Source of the DNA: Pseudomonadota bacterium
Lineage (GTDB): Bacteria; Pseudomonadota; Alphaproteobacteria; Rhizobiales; Xanthobacteraceae
NCBI GenBank assembly: GCA_018242205.1
Contig: JAFECJ010000002.1
Span: forward strand, 166,575-230,574
Direction of reading: 5' to 3'
DNA: 64,000 bases
Shown here: positions 35,804-44,674 of the stretch, piece after piece
How positions within the stretch are numbered: the stretch's first letter is position 1
Layout of the letters: the number at the start of each line of letters is the position of its first letter
Made by a program: the position numbers and the translations under genes
Notes under the pieces: generated by a model
Told to the model about the DNA's origin: nothing
Seen by the model: the letters and a program-made list of their open reading frames with translations, nothing else
The model's database searches: none

Positions 35804-36847
35804 ATGTTCGACATATCTCGCCGTTCCCTTCTCGCTGGCGCCGCAGCAGCGGCCGGCACCTCCTTGCTGCCAAGCGGCGCTTTCGCCGCGGAGGAACTCG
35901 TGGCCGCGACCTTCGGCGGCACATGGGCCAACGTGCACAAGCAGATTCTGGCGCCCTATTTCACCAAGAAGACCGGCGCCACCGTGGCCCAATCGCCGAT
36001 GCTGGCGACCGCGCAGATCGCCAAGCTGACCGCCGCCAAAGGCGGACCGGCACCGTTCGATGTCGCTATGCTCGACGAAGGCCCAGCGCTGGAAGCGATC
36101 GACGCCGGCGTCATCGCCAAATACGACGCGTCGAAGTCGCCAAACTTCGCAAGCCTCAACAAGAAATTTCAAGGCGAATACGGCCCGGCGATCACCATGC
36201 AGGCGATCGGCATCGCCTATAATCCGAAGACCGTGAAGGCGCCGCCGACCTCATGGGCCGATCTGTGGAAGCCGGAGTATAAGGGCCGCGTCGGTATCAC
36301 GTCTCTGGCCTCGACGCTCGGCCTCGCCTTCCTGCTCGACATCAACCGTCTCGAAGGCGGCACCGAAGCTAGCATGGAGCCGGCCTTCAAAAAACTGAAG
36401 ACCTTATTGCCGAACCTCGCCGCGGTGTCGGCCAATTTCGGCGCCCACGGCGCGCTGTTCCAGCAAGGTGAGGTCGATATCGGCGTCCAGAACTTCAAAT
36501 TCGCCGAGGAGCTCAAGGCCAAGGGCGTGCCGATCGAGTTCGTGCGCGTCTCGACCGGCACGCCGGGATGGAAGACGACGATGCATGTCGTCAACGGTGC
36601 AGTAAAGCCCGACCTCGCTTACGCCTATATCGACAGCCAGTTGTCCGCCGAGGTGCAGAGCGCGATGCAGAAGTCGCCATGGAACGTGATCCCCACCAAT
36701 TCGAAGGTACCGTACGAAGGCCTGGTGGCGAGCAAGATCGCCAAGACCCCAGCCGATCTCGACAAGATGGTGTTTTTCGACTGGCAGAAGGTCAACAAGG
36801 GCCGTGCCGACTGGACGGCGCAGTTCAACCGTGAAATCCGCGTCTGA
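35804..36847 (+). CDS. Solute-binding protein with Tat-type signal, purine island
   Basis: 347 residues. The N-terminus MFDISRRSLLAGAAAAAGTS has the twin-arginine pattern S-R-R-S-L-L, then a probable cleavage after AFA, so it is likely exported folded. The body AATFGGTWANVHKQILAPYF is typical of PotD/SfuA-like proteins. The binding protein at 24937 has a Sec signal, so the two transporters differ in export route. The start follows acgacaggag. Confidence 0.92.
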   Translation: MFDISRRSLLAGAAAAAGTSLLPSGAFAAEELVAATFGGTWANVHKQILAPYFTKKTGATVAQSPMLATAQIAKLTAAKGGPAPFDVAMLDEGPALEAIDAGVIAKYDASKSPNFASLNKKFQGEYGPAITMQAIGIAYNPKTVKAPPTSWADLWKPEYKGRVGITSLASTLGLAFLLDINRLEGGTEASMEPAFKKLKTLLPNLAAVSANFGAHGALFQQGEVDIGVQNFKFAEELKAKGVPIEFVRVSTGTPGWKTTMHVVNGAVKPDLAYAYIDSQLSAEVQSAMQKSPWNVIPTNSKVPYEGLVASKIAKTPADLDKMVFFDWQKVNKGRADWTAQFNREIRV

Positions 36848-36855
36848 GCACAACA

Positions 36856-37713
36856 ATGGCTGGCGCGATGGAAAAGAAGAGCAACGAGTGGCGGCTAGCG
36901 CTGCCTCTGACCTTGTTCTTCGTCGTCTTTTTCGTCGCGCCTCTCTTTCTCCTGATCGGCATTAGCTTCCAGGCCGAACGCCGCATGACTGGCGCCCTCG
37001 GCCTCAATCAGTACACAGCCTTTCTTGGCGATAGGCTCAATCTCGAAGTTTTAGGCGACACGCTGCTGCTCGGCGTCAAGGCGACGCTGTTGTGCTTGAT
37101 CTTCGGCTATCCTTTGGCCTGGCTGATCGCACGTGTCTCTGCGCGGCTGCAGGCACTTCTGATTTTTCTCGTCATACTGCCCATTGTCACCAGCGTGGTG
37201 GTGCGCACATTCGCCTGGATCGTGATCCTCGGCCGCCGCGGTATCTTTAACGACGCCATCGTTGCGCTCGGCCTGTCGCCGACGCCGCTGCATTTATTGT
37301 TCAGCGAGACAGGCGTCGTCATCGTCTTGACGCAGGTCCAGATGCCACTGATGGTCCTGCCGTTGGTCACAGTCTTGCAACGCATCGACCCGAACCTTGC
37401 CAGCGCGTCACAAGCACTCGGGGCCAGCGCCTGGCGTACTTTCTTCAAGATCACGCTGCCGCTCTCGATGCCCGGCATCATCGCCGGCGTCATCCTGACC
37501 TACACGGCCTGTGTCACTGCCTTCGTCACGCAGTCGCTGATCGGCGGTTCGCGGCTGCTATACATGCCGATGATGATCTTCCAGCAGGCGATGGATCTAC
37601 AGAACTGGCCCTTTGCCGCGGCGGTATCTGTAATGTTCATGATTTCCGTTCTCGTCATTGTCGGCCTGCTGGTGGCGTTGTCACGTAGCCGCGCCGCTCA
37701 GCTCTACGGCTAG
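36856..37713 (+). CDS. ABC transporter permease (PotB type), purine island
   Basis: 285 residues, six membrane segments, with EAA loop QALGASAWRTFFKITLPLSM. Pairs with the next permease. The stop is 9 bases before the ATG of the next gene. Confidence 0.93.
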   Translation: MAGAMEKKSNEWRLALPLTLFFVVFFVAPLFLLIGISFQAERRMTGALGLNQYTAFLGDRLNLEVLGDTLLLGVKATLLCLIFGYPLAWLIARVSARLQALLIFLVILPIVTSVVVRTFAWIVILGRRGIFNDAIVALGLSPTPLHLLFSETGVVIVLTQVQMPLMVLPLVTVLQRIDPNLASASQALGASAWRTFFKITLPLSMPGIIAGVILTYTACVTAFVTQSLIGGSRLLYMPMMIFQQAMDLQNWPFAAAVSVMFMISVLVIVGLLVALSRSRAAQLYG

Positions 37714-37722
37714 GTGCCCCGC

Positions 37723-38532
37723 ATGAAACGAGTCGTCGACTGGAACGAATTCTCATTCAAGGCCCTGTTCTGGCTTTTGTCGCTTATCACCGTCGTGGCT
37801 CTGATAGCGCCCGTTGTCGTCATCCTAATGTTGTCCTTCACCGGCGAAGAAGCCCTGCACTTCCCGCCGACGAGCTATTCGTTCCGCTGGTACAAGGCGC
37901 TTCTGTCCGCCAACGAACTGCAAGAGTCCTTCATCATCTCGATCAAGGTCGCGGCCATCACCGTGACGGCCTCGGTCGTGCTCGGCGTCTCGGCGGCGCT
38001 CGCCATCGCGCGTAGTCAGAAAGCCTGGGCGCGCGGCCTCGAGACCCTGTTCATGTCGCCACTGATCCTGCCCGCGCTCGCCTTTGGTTTCGCCGCTCTG
38101 ATGATGTTTTCGGTATTGGGCATTAGACCGTCGTTATTCACTTTGTCGGTCGGCCACATTGTCGTCTGCGTGCCTTTTGTGTTGCGCACGACCCTTGCAA
38201 GCCTCGCCCAGCTAGATCCGGCGCTGCTCGATTGTTCGGTGAGCCTCGGCGCTTCAGACCTCTACACCTTCCGCCGCGTGACATTGCCGTTGATCGGCCG
38301 CGGCGTCGCCTCGGGTGCCTTCATCGCCTTCATGTCCTCGTTCGACAATGTGCCTGTGTCGCTGTTCCTGCAGGATGCACGGACGCAGGTGTTGCCGATC
38401 TATCTATGGGACATCATCCAGAACCAGCTCGACAACCGCGCCGCTTCCGCCTGCGGCGTCATCATCATCGGCACCATCGTGCTGATGGTACTGATGGAGC
38501 GGTTCGCCGGCTTCTCGCGGTTTATGAAGTGA
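37723..38532 (+). CDS. ABC transporter permease (PotC type), purine island
   Basis: 269 residues from ATG 37723, with aggtg just upstream; GTG 37714 in the same frame is possible. Six membrane segments and EAA loop VSLGASDLYTFRRVTLPLIG. Completes the transporter. Confidence 0.93.
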   Translation: MKRVVDWNEFSFKALFWLLSLITVVALIAPVVVILMLSFTGEEALHFPPTSYSFRWYKALLSANELQESFIISIKVAAITVTASVVLGVSAALAIARSQKAWARGLETLFMSPLILPALAFGFAALMMFSVLGIRPSLFTLSVGHIVVCVPFVLRTTLASLAQLDPALLDCSVSLGASDLYTFRRVTLPLIGRGVASGAFIAFMSSFDNVPVSLFLQDARTQVLPIYLWDIIQNQLDNRAASACGVIIIGTIVLMVLMERFAGFSRFMK

Positions 38533-38537
38533 CCGCT

Positions 38538-39422
38538 ATGGGAATCAACGTGCCCGGCCCGACCATGACGCTTGCCGAACTCAATGCTATGCCGGCGGCC
38601 GCCTTCACAGCGGCGCTGGCGCCGGTGTTCGAGAACGCGCCCTGGGTTGCCGCAGGCATCGTCGCGAAGAGGCCCTTCGTCACGCTCAGCGCCCTCCACC
38701 GCGCAATGATGGCGCTGATCGGCACGCAGAGCACCGATGCTCAGACCGCCTTCCTGCGCGGACACCCTCGGCTCGCACCGGAAACGCTGCGCAACGGCAC
38801 TACGGTGGAATCGACCGCCGAGCAGACGGCCGCCGGCATCGGCACCCTGGACGACGCGAAGCTGACAACCCTCTCGCGACTCAACGCCGCTTACGACGCG
38901 AAATTCGGCTTTCCCTTCATCCTCGCCGTGCGCCGCGCCTCGCTGCCGACCTTGCTCGCTACCTTCGAACGCCGGCTCGCGGCGGGCCTAGAAGCCGAGC
39001 GTGCCGAGGCGCTTACCGAAATCGCCGCCATTAGTTGGATGCGCCTGCTCGACCGCGTCGAACCAGCGCCGACCGGCAGCCTGTCGACCCACGTATTGGA
39101 CACTGTCCGCGCCGCGCCGGCCGTGGGCCTCGGTGTCGAGTTGTGGCGCGTCGACGGTGAGGCTACCTGCCTGGAAAGCTTCGTCACCGACGACAATGGC
39201 GCCTCGAGCCGCGAGCTGCTCAGCGAAGGCCGGTTGCGCGCCGGTACTTACGAATGGCGCTACGACACGCCGACTTATTTTGCTGCCATTGGCTATCCGA
39301 CCCAGGCGCGCAGCTTCCTCGGCAAGGTCAGCGTGACTTTCTCGGTGTGGAATCCCGAGGAACATTTCCATGTGCCGCTGTTGCTGACACCCGGCTCGTA
39401 CACGACCTATCGCGGCAGTTAG
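38538..39422 (+). CDS. Bifunctional OHCU decarboxylase / 5-hydroxyisourate hydrolase (UraD-UraH fusion)
   Basis: 294 residues joining two urate-pathway enzymes. Residues about 8-165 match OHCU decarboxylase: FENAPWVAAGI, ALHRAM with the catalytic His, and FLRGHPRLAPE. Residues about 185-294 match transthyretin-like hydroxyisourate hydrolase: LSTHVLDTVRAAPAVGLGVE at the start, FVTDDNGASS, and the C-terminal YRGS tetrapeptide. UraH opens 5-hydroxyisourate to OHCU and UraD decarboxylates OHCU to S-allantoin, so the fusion performs consecutive steps. It lies 5 bases after a permease gene, implying the transporter takes up a purine or ureide. No urate oxidase is seen in the window. Confidence 0.93.
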   Translation: MGINVPGPTMTLAELNAMPAAAFTAALAPVFENAPWVAAGIVAKRPFVTLSALHRAMMALIGTQSTDAQTAFLRGHPRLAPETLRNGTTVESTAEQTAAGIGTLDDAKLTTLSRLNAAYDAKFGFPFILAVRRASLPTLLATFERRLAAGLEAERAEALTEIAAISWMRLLDRVEPAPTGSLSTHVLDTVRAAPAVGLGVELWRVDGEATCLESFVTDDNGASSRELLSEGRLRAGTYEWRYDTPTYFAAIGYPTQARSFLGKVSVTFSVWNPEEHFHVPLLLTPGSYTTYRGS

Positions 39423-39424
39423 TG

Positions 39425-39895
39425 TCACACCTTGCCGCTCGGCGCGTAAATCCTGCGCAAGTCAAGCGGACCGCGCGCGTGGCTGTCGAGGTTCAGGCTT
39501 TCCTCGACATACAGAAGATGTTTGCGCATCAGCGTCACAGCGGGCTGCATCTTGTGAGCCTCAAGCAGCTTGATGAAGTCGCCATGGTCGTCATGCCAGC
39601 AACTCATCGTGCTCTGGTTCTCGTACAAGCTGACGACCAGCGAAGTCCGCGCCACCAGCTGGCGGACGATGCCGGCAAGATTTTCGTTTCCGCAGGCATA
39701 GCCGAGCAGGATGTGAAGCTCGCCCGATGAGCGCACCGCCTCGCGAATCCGCCCCTGCATCCGGTACTCGGTTTCCTCGTCCACATTCTTGCGCAGAGGC
39801 GCCAGCGTTTCGCGCGTGGCACCGGCCGCGACCATGCGGGTGATCTCGCATTCGATGGCGATGCGGGCTTCAAAGATGGCGTGAGCCTCGGCCAC
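39425..39895 (-). pseudogene. FCD-domain (GntR family) regulator lacking its DNA-binding domain
   Basis: The 156 residues correspond to the C-terminal FCD ligand domain: AEAHAIFEARIAIECEITRM, helices with SGELHILLGYACGNENLAGI, and HDDHGDFIKLLEAHKMQPAV. FadR-type regulators of this group have about 80 residues of winged helix before this point. Here, upstream of 39895, the frame soon meets a TAG (39944-39946) and the DNA belongs to the remnant integrase on the other strand. The gene was apparently beheaded by an insertion. It was probably the regulator of the adjacent gudD. Confidence 0.75.
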
Positions 39896-39910
39896 ATCCG
39901 GGGAAGCGAC

Positions 39911-40393
39911 ATGGCGCGAGGCCGTCGCGACGGCAAAGGCGATCTATCGCCCCGCACCGTCCACCACATGCATCGCATTCTTAAGTAAGCTCTTTCTCGT
40001 GCCGTACGTTGGCAGCTCATTCCGCGTAGCCCAGCCAATGCCGTAGATCCCCCGAAGGTCAAACGGAAGGAACTGATCACTTACGACTTGACTGCAACCG
40101 TCCACGCCCTCGGCGCGCTCCGCGGGACGCGGATGTTCGTGCCAACGATCCTTTCACTGCTCTGCGGCTTTCGCCGCGGTGAAGAGGCAGCACTGCGTTG
40201 GCGTAACGTGGATCTTGACAGCGGTTCATTGGCGGTCGTCGAGAGCGCTGAACAGACCAAGGACGGAGTTCGCTACAAAGAACCAAAGTCCGGCCGCTCA
40301 CGAAGGGTAAGCCTCTCGAGCACAGTGATCGACGAACTCAAGGCTTGGCAGCAGTGCGCAATGGCTAATCTTCTACCGCCAACAAGACATTGA
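39911..40393 (+). pseudogene. Decayed tyrosine integrase fragment
   Basis: A single frame from 39911 reads MARGRRDGKGDLSPRTVHHM, HRILK, a TAA at 39986-39988, then ALSRAVRWQLIPRSPANAVD and ends after FRRGEEAALRWRNVDLDSG and GRSRRVSLSSTVIDELKAWQ. This is the core-binding domain and the first part of the catalytic domain (first catalytic Arg in GFRRGEE) of a phage-type integrase. The stop probably replaced a Gln codon. The C-terminal half with H-x-x-R and Tyr is missing, so it is inactive. Confidence 0.85.
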
Positions 40394-40396
40394 TGC

Positions 40397-41737
40397 TCAC
40401 CGCACCAGTGACGGGCTCTTCGGATTGAATGTCCAACCCGGAATGAGGAACTGCATGGCGATGGCATCGTCGCGCGCACCGGCACCCATTTCTTTGTAGA
40501 CGGCATGCGCGGCCTCGATCTGCGCCATATCGATATCGATGCCGAGGCCGGCGCGCTTCGGCACGTCGATATAGCCGCCGACGATTCTGAGCGGATCGCG
40601 CGTCAGCCTCTGGCCGTCCTGCCAGATCCAATGGGTGTCGATGGCGGTGATCGCGCCGGGCGCGGCTGCGGCGGCCTGCACCACCATGGCCAGCGAAATA
40701 TCGAAATGATTGTTGGAGTGCGAGCCCCAGGTCAGGCCCCAGTCGCGGCACATCTGCGCCACCCGCACCGCGCCTTGCAGGGTCCAGAAATGCGGATCGG
40801 CCAGCGGGATATCGACCGAATGCAGCTGCACGGCGTGGCCCATTTCACGCCAGTCGGTGGCGATCATGTTGGTCGCCGTCGGCAGCCCGGTGGCGCGGCG
40901 AAATTCGGCCATCACCTCGCGGCCGGAATAACCCTTCTCGGCGCCGCACGGGTCCTCGGCATAGGCCAGCACATGGCCCTGGCCCTTGCACAGCCGGATG
41001 GCCTCGCTGAGCGACCAGGCGCCGTTCGGATCTAGCGTGATGCGGGCGTCGGGAAAGCGCTGCGCCAGCGCCGTGACGGCGAGCATTTCGTCGTCGCCCT
41101 TGAGTACGCCGCCCTTGAGCTTGAAGTCCTGGAAGCCGTAACGCTCATGCGCTGCTTCCGCGAGCCGCACCACCGCCGCCGGCGTCAGCGCCACTTCATC
41201 GCGCAGCCGGAACCAATCGTTCTTGGCATCGGTCGCGGCCCGATAGGGCAAGGTCGTTTTACTGCGGTCGCCGACATAGAACAGATAACCCAGCATCTGC
41301 ACTTTATCGCGCTGCTGGCCTTCGCCCAGCAACGCCGCCACCGGGACGTCCAGATGCTGGCCGAGCAGGTCCAACAGCGCCGCCTCGACCGCCGTCAGCG
41401 CATGGATCATCACGCGCAGGTCGAAGGTCTGCAGGCCGCGCCCGCCGCTGTCGCGGTCGGCGAAAGTCTTGCGGATGGTGTTGAGCGTGCGGTTGTAGGC
41501 GGCAATCGATTGACCGACGACCAGGTGCCGGGCGTCTTCCAGCGTCTGGCGGATGCGCTCGCCGCCCGGCACTTCGCCGGCGCCGATATGGCCGGCATTA
41601 TCCTTGAGGATGACGATATTGCGCGTGAACACCGGCCCATGCGCGCCGCTCAAATTCATCAGCATGCTGTCTTGCCCGGCGACCGGGATCACCAGCATTT
41701 CGGTAACGAGAGGCGCGCCGTTCCGTGTTTCCGCCAT
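40397..41737 (-). CDS. gudD: Glucarate dehydratase
   Basis: 446 residues from ATG 41737. Enolase superfamily, glucarate dehydratase group: [18 protein letters not shown] at the N-terminus, [13 protein letters not shown] (K-x-K, about residue 204), [11 protein letters not shown] (metal Asp-x-Asn), [30 protein letters not shown] and [14 protein letters not shown] with the catalytic His. It converts D-glucarate to 5-keto-4-deoxy-D-glucarate. The disrupted FCD regulator lies just downstream, separated by an integrase remnant. Confidence 0.93.
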   Translation of the reverse strand: MAETRNGAPLVTEMLVIPVAGQDSMLMNLSGAHGPVFTRNIVILKDNAGHIGAGEVPGGERIRQTLEDARHLVVGQSIAAYNRTLNTIRKTFADRDSGGRGLQTFDLRVMIHALTAVEAALLDLLGQHLDVPVAALLGEGQQRDKVQMLGYLFYVGDRSKTTLPYRAATDAKNDWFRLRDEVALTPAAVVRLAEAAHERYGFQDFKLKGGVLKGDDEMLAVTALAQRFPDARITLDPNGAWSLSEAIRLCKGQGHVLAYAEDPCGAEKGYSGREVMAEFRRATGLPTATNMIATDWREMGHAVQLHSVDIPLADPHFWTLQGAVRVAQMCRDWGLTWGSHSNNHFDISLAMVVQAAAAAPGAITAIDTHWIWQDGQRLTRDPLRIVGGYIDVPKRAGLGIDIDMAQIEAAHAVYKEMGAGARDDAIAMQFLIPGWTFNPKSPSLVR

Positions 41738-42414
41738 GTTCAAAAGTCCGATTGTGCAAAAGCCCAATAAAGCTTACGGGCCTTGCCTGCGGGCGGCCCT
41801 GATGCATCGACGGGGCGTCGATGCGGTTGGCCGGCATCACTTTCGAAGAATTGCCGACGGAAAGCTCTCGTTGCCGTTTTCAGGGAACAAGTCAATGTGG
41901 GCGCGACCGCGGTGACGATGTCCGCTATTGCTGCAAAATTGAGACGCGTCTTTTTCCAGTTCGTAGCTATATTCCTAAGGCGGGATCGATCCGCCAACAC
42001 TGCGATCTCAATCTCATGCTTTGCCAGTTCGAGGCAGCTGCGGAGTCTTCGTGGATCGAACTCGACAACATCGATGGATTTAATCACCGTCGCATTGGCC
42101 GCACCTATAGTATTGTACGATTAAGCAGGACGCTGTGGCCGCTTCTCGGGTGAAGGCGGTTGACGAGGCCGCCCCCTCCTCTGCACGTATCAGAACCGGC
42201 GCGACGCCAACAAGGCGCTTGACAAGATCGCCTTCAGCCCCGAGCCGCAGTGGTGACGCGGTGTCGCGTCGGGGCGACGGCGGGCAAAGTGTCTTTCCTT
42301 TTTGGCGTCCGCGGTGCACATAGCGCGGCGGCCAAAAGCGATCGGGTAGCAAAATGGTAGCAAACGGGCCTTTCGGAGAAATTCAAGCTTAAATTCTGCA
42401 ACGATTTCAATGCT
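41738..42414. other. Intergenic, 677 bp, no convincing gene
   Basis: Between gudD and tRNA-Ser. Overlapping frames of about 110 residues exist on both strands (41740-42087 minus, 41821-42153 plus), but I recognise no family and cannot choose between them. The last 80 bases are AT-richer and probably carry the tRNA promoter. Confidence 0.45.
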
Positions 42415-42504
42415 GGAAGGGTGGCCGAGTGGTTTAAGGCACCGGTCTTGAAAACCGGCGTGGGTGCAAGCCCACCGTGAGTTCGAATCTCACCCCTTCC
42501 GCCA
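42415..42504 (+). tRNA. tRNA-Ser (UGA)
   Basis: Acceptor ggaaggg (42415-42421) pairs with cccttcc (42494-42500); discriminator G, encoded CCA at 42502-42504. The anticodon loop cttgaaa gives anticodon TGA. A long variable arm (cgtgggtgcaagcccaccg) marks a class II tRNA, and the T loop is ttcgaat. The 3' end is the attachment site of the 15.8-kb element. Confidence 0.97.
42491..42504 (+). repeat. attL, 14-bp direct repeat in the tRNA-Ser 3' end
   Basis: caccccttccgcca, identical to 58335-58348. The copy here completes the functional tRNA. The integrase gene lies next to the other copy. Confidence 0.9.
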
Positions 42505-42660
42505 ATAATTGTGCTATATCAATAGCTTATATATTATATTTCCGTATGTACCCGCGACGGTACCCGGCCTACCGAATGAGCTACTACTTTCACCGTGAGC
42601 CGGTCGCGCTTGCAAAGTACGCGCGCCTATTGATCCTTAGTCACGATTGTGAGGTGGGCG

Positions 42661-42930
42661 ATGACATTGCCGATTAACGAGCGTGATAGGCATTATTTAG
42701 AAGAAACAGGCGTCGAAAACGTTCGCATCGCTCTTCTGACAAACACAAATCTTGCCCTTCCCGATCGGGGCGCCGCATGGCGTTGGCTCAAAGAGCAAGA
42801 TGATCAAACCGCTACGCAGAAAGCTGCATTTGATCGCCGCATGTTTTATATAACCGTCGTGGGATCGGTAGCCGCTGTCATTGCCGCGGTTGCAAGCCTG
42901 ATTGCAATTTGGCCACGACAAACCTTCTAA
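42661..42930 (+). CDS. Small membrane protein of the element, ends in a tRNA fragment
   Basis: 89 residues from ATG 42661, preceded by gtgaggtggg. A charged N-terminal half (LPINERDRHYLEETGVENVR) and one membrane segment near the C-terminus (MFYITVVGSVAAVIAAVASL, about 60-84). The stop codon TAA (42928-42930) lies inside the anticodon loop of the tRNA-Arg fragment, so the present C-terminus was set by a recombination event. Function unknown. Confidence 0.6.
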   Translation: MTLPINERDRHYLEETGVENVRIALLTNTNLALPDRGAAWRWLKEQDDQTATQKAAFDRRMFYITVVGSVAAVIAAVASLIAIWPRQTF

Positions 42931-42968
42931 GCTGAGGGTCCCTGGTTCGAATCCAGGCGGGGTCGCCA
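42924..42968 (+). pseudogene. 3' half of a tRNA-Arg (UCU)
   Basis: Sequence from the anticodon loop onward: cttctaa loop with TCT at 42926-42928, stem gctga, variable gggtc, T arm cctgg-ttcgaat-ccagg, acceptor strand cggggtc, then g and CCA at 42966-42968. The 5' half is absent: upstream DNA is the coding region of a small membrane protein. This is the usual footprint left by integration into the 3' half of a tRNA gene. Confidence 0.8.
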
Positions 42969-43091
42969 ATATTTTCAGATAGTTAGCCGCGCTGAAGCGC
43001 GGAATGCCTTGTCGCCTGTGTTTCATCCGTTCCCTTGCCGTACCAACTAGTTACCGTCGGTGACGGCGAGTCCGCGCGACATGGACGCAAC

Positions 43092-43119
43092 AAAAGCCCG
43101 GCGCGATGGCCGGGCTTTT
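43092..43119. terminator. Bidirectional terminator
   Basis: aaaagcccggc (43092-43102) pairs with gccgggctttt (43109-43119) across a 6-base loop. Both strands end in T-rich tracts. It directly follows the degenerate minus-strand gene at 43119-43341. Confidence 0.85.
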
Positions 43120-43341
43120 CAGTGCGCGCGCCGCGCAGTCTGGGCCACCGGCCGCCGGATGCTTGTGGGTATCGCCGCGTCGCCCTTTCGCCCGTCGTCG
43201 GTCTGCCCACCCACAAAGCGCGCCACGTCGACCGCGTCGCCCGGAATGCGCAGCGCGTCGGGGCAAGGTGGTAGGCAGTTGAGGGACCGGCACCCTATCC
43301 GTGCGCCTTCGGCACCAATCGCCCGCATTCGGGCTCACCAA
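43119..43341 (-). pseudogene. Frameshifted copy of the 64-residue protein at 44480-44674
   Basis: The minus strand encodes DALRIPGDAVDVARFVGGQT and onward to IPTSIRRP, closely matching DALRILGYAVDLARFVGGQT in the gene at 44480. The preceding part PQLPTTLP is in another frame. The plus strand has four G at 43260-43263 where the intact copy has three, a one-base insertion. A strong terminator follows. Confidence 0.65.
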
Positions 43342-43410
43342 GCGGTTCGCCTCATGTTGCTAGGCAACCGCGAGTTAGCATGCTTCTATCCAAGAATGAA
43401 AGGATGTGTG

Positions 43411-43695
43411 ATGGGGAGTTGGACCGACGCCGATAAAGCCATCGCCGATAACGCCTCGGTGACGCTGACCCGATTGCAAGGCAAAACGAACGCGTCGGCA
43501 TTGCGAGAAATCGAGCGCGTCCGCGACGCCGTCGCGAACACACGCAGCGACGAACACGAGCGCGCGGCCGCATGGCTTGCTCTTTGCGCGCTCGCTAAAA
43601 AAATCACTCAGGCACCCGAGGATTCGTCGATCCCCGCGCTCTATAGCAACGCCCTCCGCGACGTGAATGGCTGGCGCGGAGTAATGAGGCATTAA
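43411..43695 (+). CDS. Hypothetical protein of the element
   Basis: 94 residues from ATG 43411 (aaagga upstream); ATG 43396 is an alternative. Mostly helical, beginning MGSWTDADKAIADNASVTLT, no membrane segment or signal. Not recognised. Confidence 0.5.
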   Translation: MGSWTDADKAIADNASVTLTRLQGKTNASALREIERVRDAVANTRSDEHERAAAWLALCALAKKITQAPEDSSIPALYSNALRDVNGWRGVMRH

Positions 43696-43816
43696 TTTCT
43701 GTCGCGCGCTTACAAATGAGGAATCTCCCCAGTTGTAAGCGCCGCTTTGCTCGGCGCGGAAAAGATGCTCGATCGGAATCTTTTTGCAAGTCGCAGACAT
43801 CCATTATTGTGGCTTT

Positions 43817-44041
43817 ATGCTTAGCGGCAAGCTTCACAAGGTTCGGCGGCCTTTAGGGCGCGGCGGAGAGATTGCCGCCGCGATCTTGCTTTGTTGGATC
43901 GTCATAGGAGCGTTGGTGGGGTGGTTCATCGGTTTGCGCGGAGAGGCGAGACCCAAAGAAGGGCAACCGTGCGGTCAGGGATACGTCTGGACCAACACTG
44001 GTGGCATCGATCCTGATCTTTCCTGCGAGCGAGAGCACTAG
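43817..44041 (+). CDS. Small single-span membrane protein
   Basis: 74 residues from ATG 43817. A basic start (MLSGKLHKVRRPLGRGGEI), one membrane segment (AAAILLCWIVIGALVGWFIG, about residues 20-40), then a short exported tail with two Cys. Not recognised. It sits with two other membrane or exported proteins at the attL end, typical of accessory cargo. Confidence 0.5.
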   Translation: MLSGKLHKVRRPLGRGGEIAAAILLCWIVIGALVGWFIGLRGEARPKEGQPCGQGYVWTNTGGIDPDLSCEREH

Positions 44042-44056
44042 GGTCGTCGGCGCGAT

Positions 44057-44425
44057 ATGGGCACCAAAATAATGTGGCAAAGTGCGATGAATGCCTGGAA
44101 AGCACTTTCTATCGCCGCTTTGCTGTGGCCCTCAGCGGTCTTAGGTCAGGAAAATTCCGCCGAAAAAGCACGCGCCGCATTGTCATACATCGACTGCGAC
44201 GGGGACAGCCTCACGATTAGGAATGGCCGGATAGGTATTTTGCTCGGCGGACGGTTCGTCGCTGATACGATTTTGGGAGCAACGTATGTCGGAAATGTTT
44301 ACGTCTGGGGCGGAGACGACAAACGCTATAAACTCATTTTTTCAAGCGATTTGTCGAAGGTCACTTTATTGGCGACAAACGGCCATGGTTCAATTGAGGG
44401 AAAGTGTCACCGCATGGCGGACTAA
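44057..44425 (+). CDS. Exported hypothetical protein
   Basis: 122 residues. Signal peptide MNAWKALSIAALLWPSAVLG (from ATG 44087; the frame begins at 44057) with cleavage near LGQE. The mature part of about 90 residues is beta-rich and has two Cys that could form a disulfide. Starts 15 bases after the membrane protein gene, perhaps co-transcribed. Function unknown. Confidence 0.55.
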   Translation: MGTKIMWQSAMNAWKALSIAALLWPSAVLGQENSAEKARAALSYIDCDGDSLTIRNGRIGILLGGRFVADTILGATYVGNVYVWGGDDKRYKLIFSSDLSKVTLLATNGHGSIEGKCHRMAD

Positions 44426-44479
44426 ATATACGCCAGCTGCAGCCGCCCGCCCGCATTGTCGCGGGCGGGTGGTCCAGGT

Positions 44480-44674
44480 TCAAGCCGCCGGCCGGCGGAT
44501 GCTTGTGGGTATCGGCGTTGTGCCTTCCCGCACGTCGTCAGTCTGTCCGCCGACAAAGCGGGCCAGATCGACGGCGTAGCCGAGAATGCGAAGTGCATCG
44601 GGCAAGGTGGTCGGCAACTGTGCGACGATTGCCACCGCCCGCCGCCGCGCGTCGGCGTCAGTGAGTTTCGTCAC
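44480..44674 (-). CDS. Small hypothetical protein, intact copy
   Basis: 64 residues from GTG 44674, overlapping the stop region of the preceding gene (44658) by 17 bases. Begins MTKLTDADARRRAVAIVAQL and ends IPTSIRRPAA. A degenerate second copy lies at 43119-43341. Not recognised. Confidence 0.55.
   Translation of the reverse strand: MTKLTDADARRRAVAIVAQLPTTLPDALRILGYAVDLARFVGGQTDDVREGTTPIPTSIRRPAA

Noticed and set aside
42649..42930. Start of the small membrane protein at 42649
   Set aside because: No ribosome site; ATG 42661 follows gaggtggg.
44444..44470. GC-rich hairpin as a terminator
   Set aside because: A cccgcccgc/gcgggcggg stem exists but no T tract follows on either strand.
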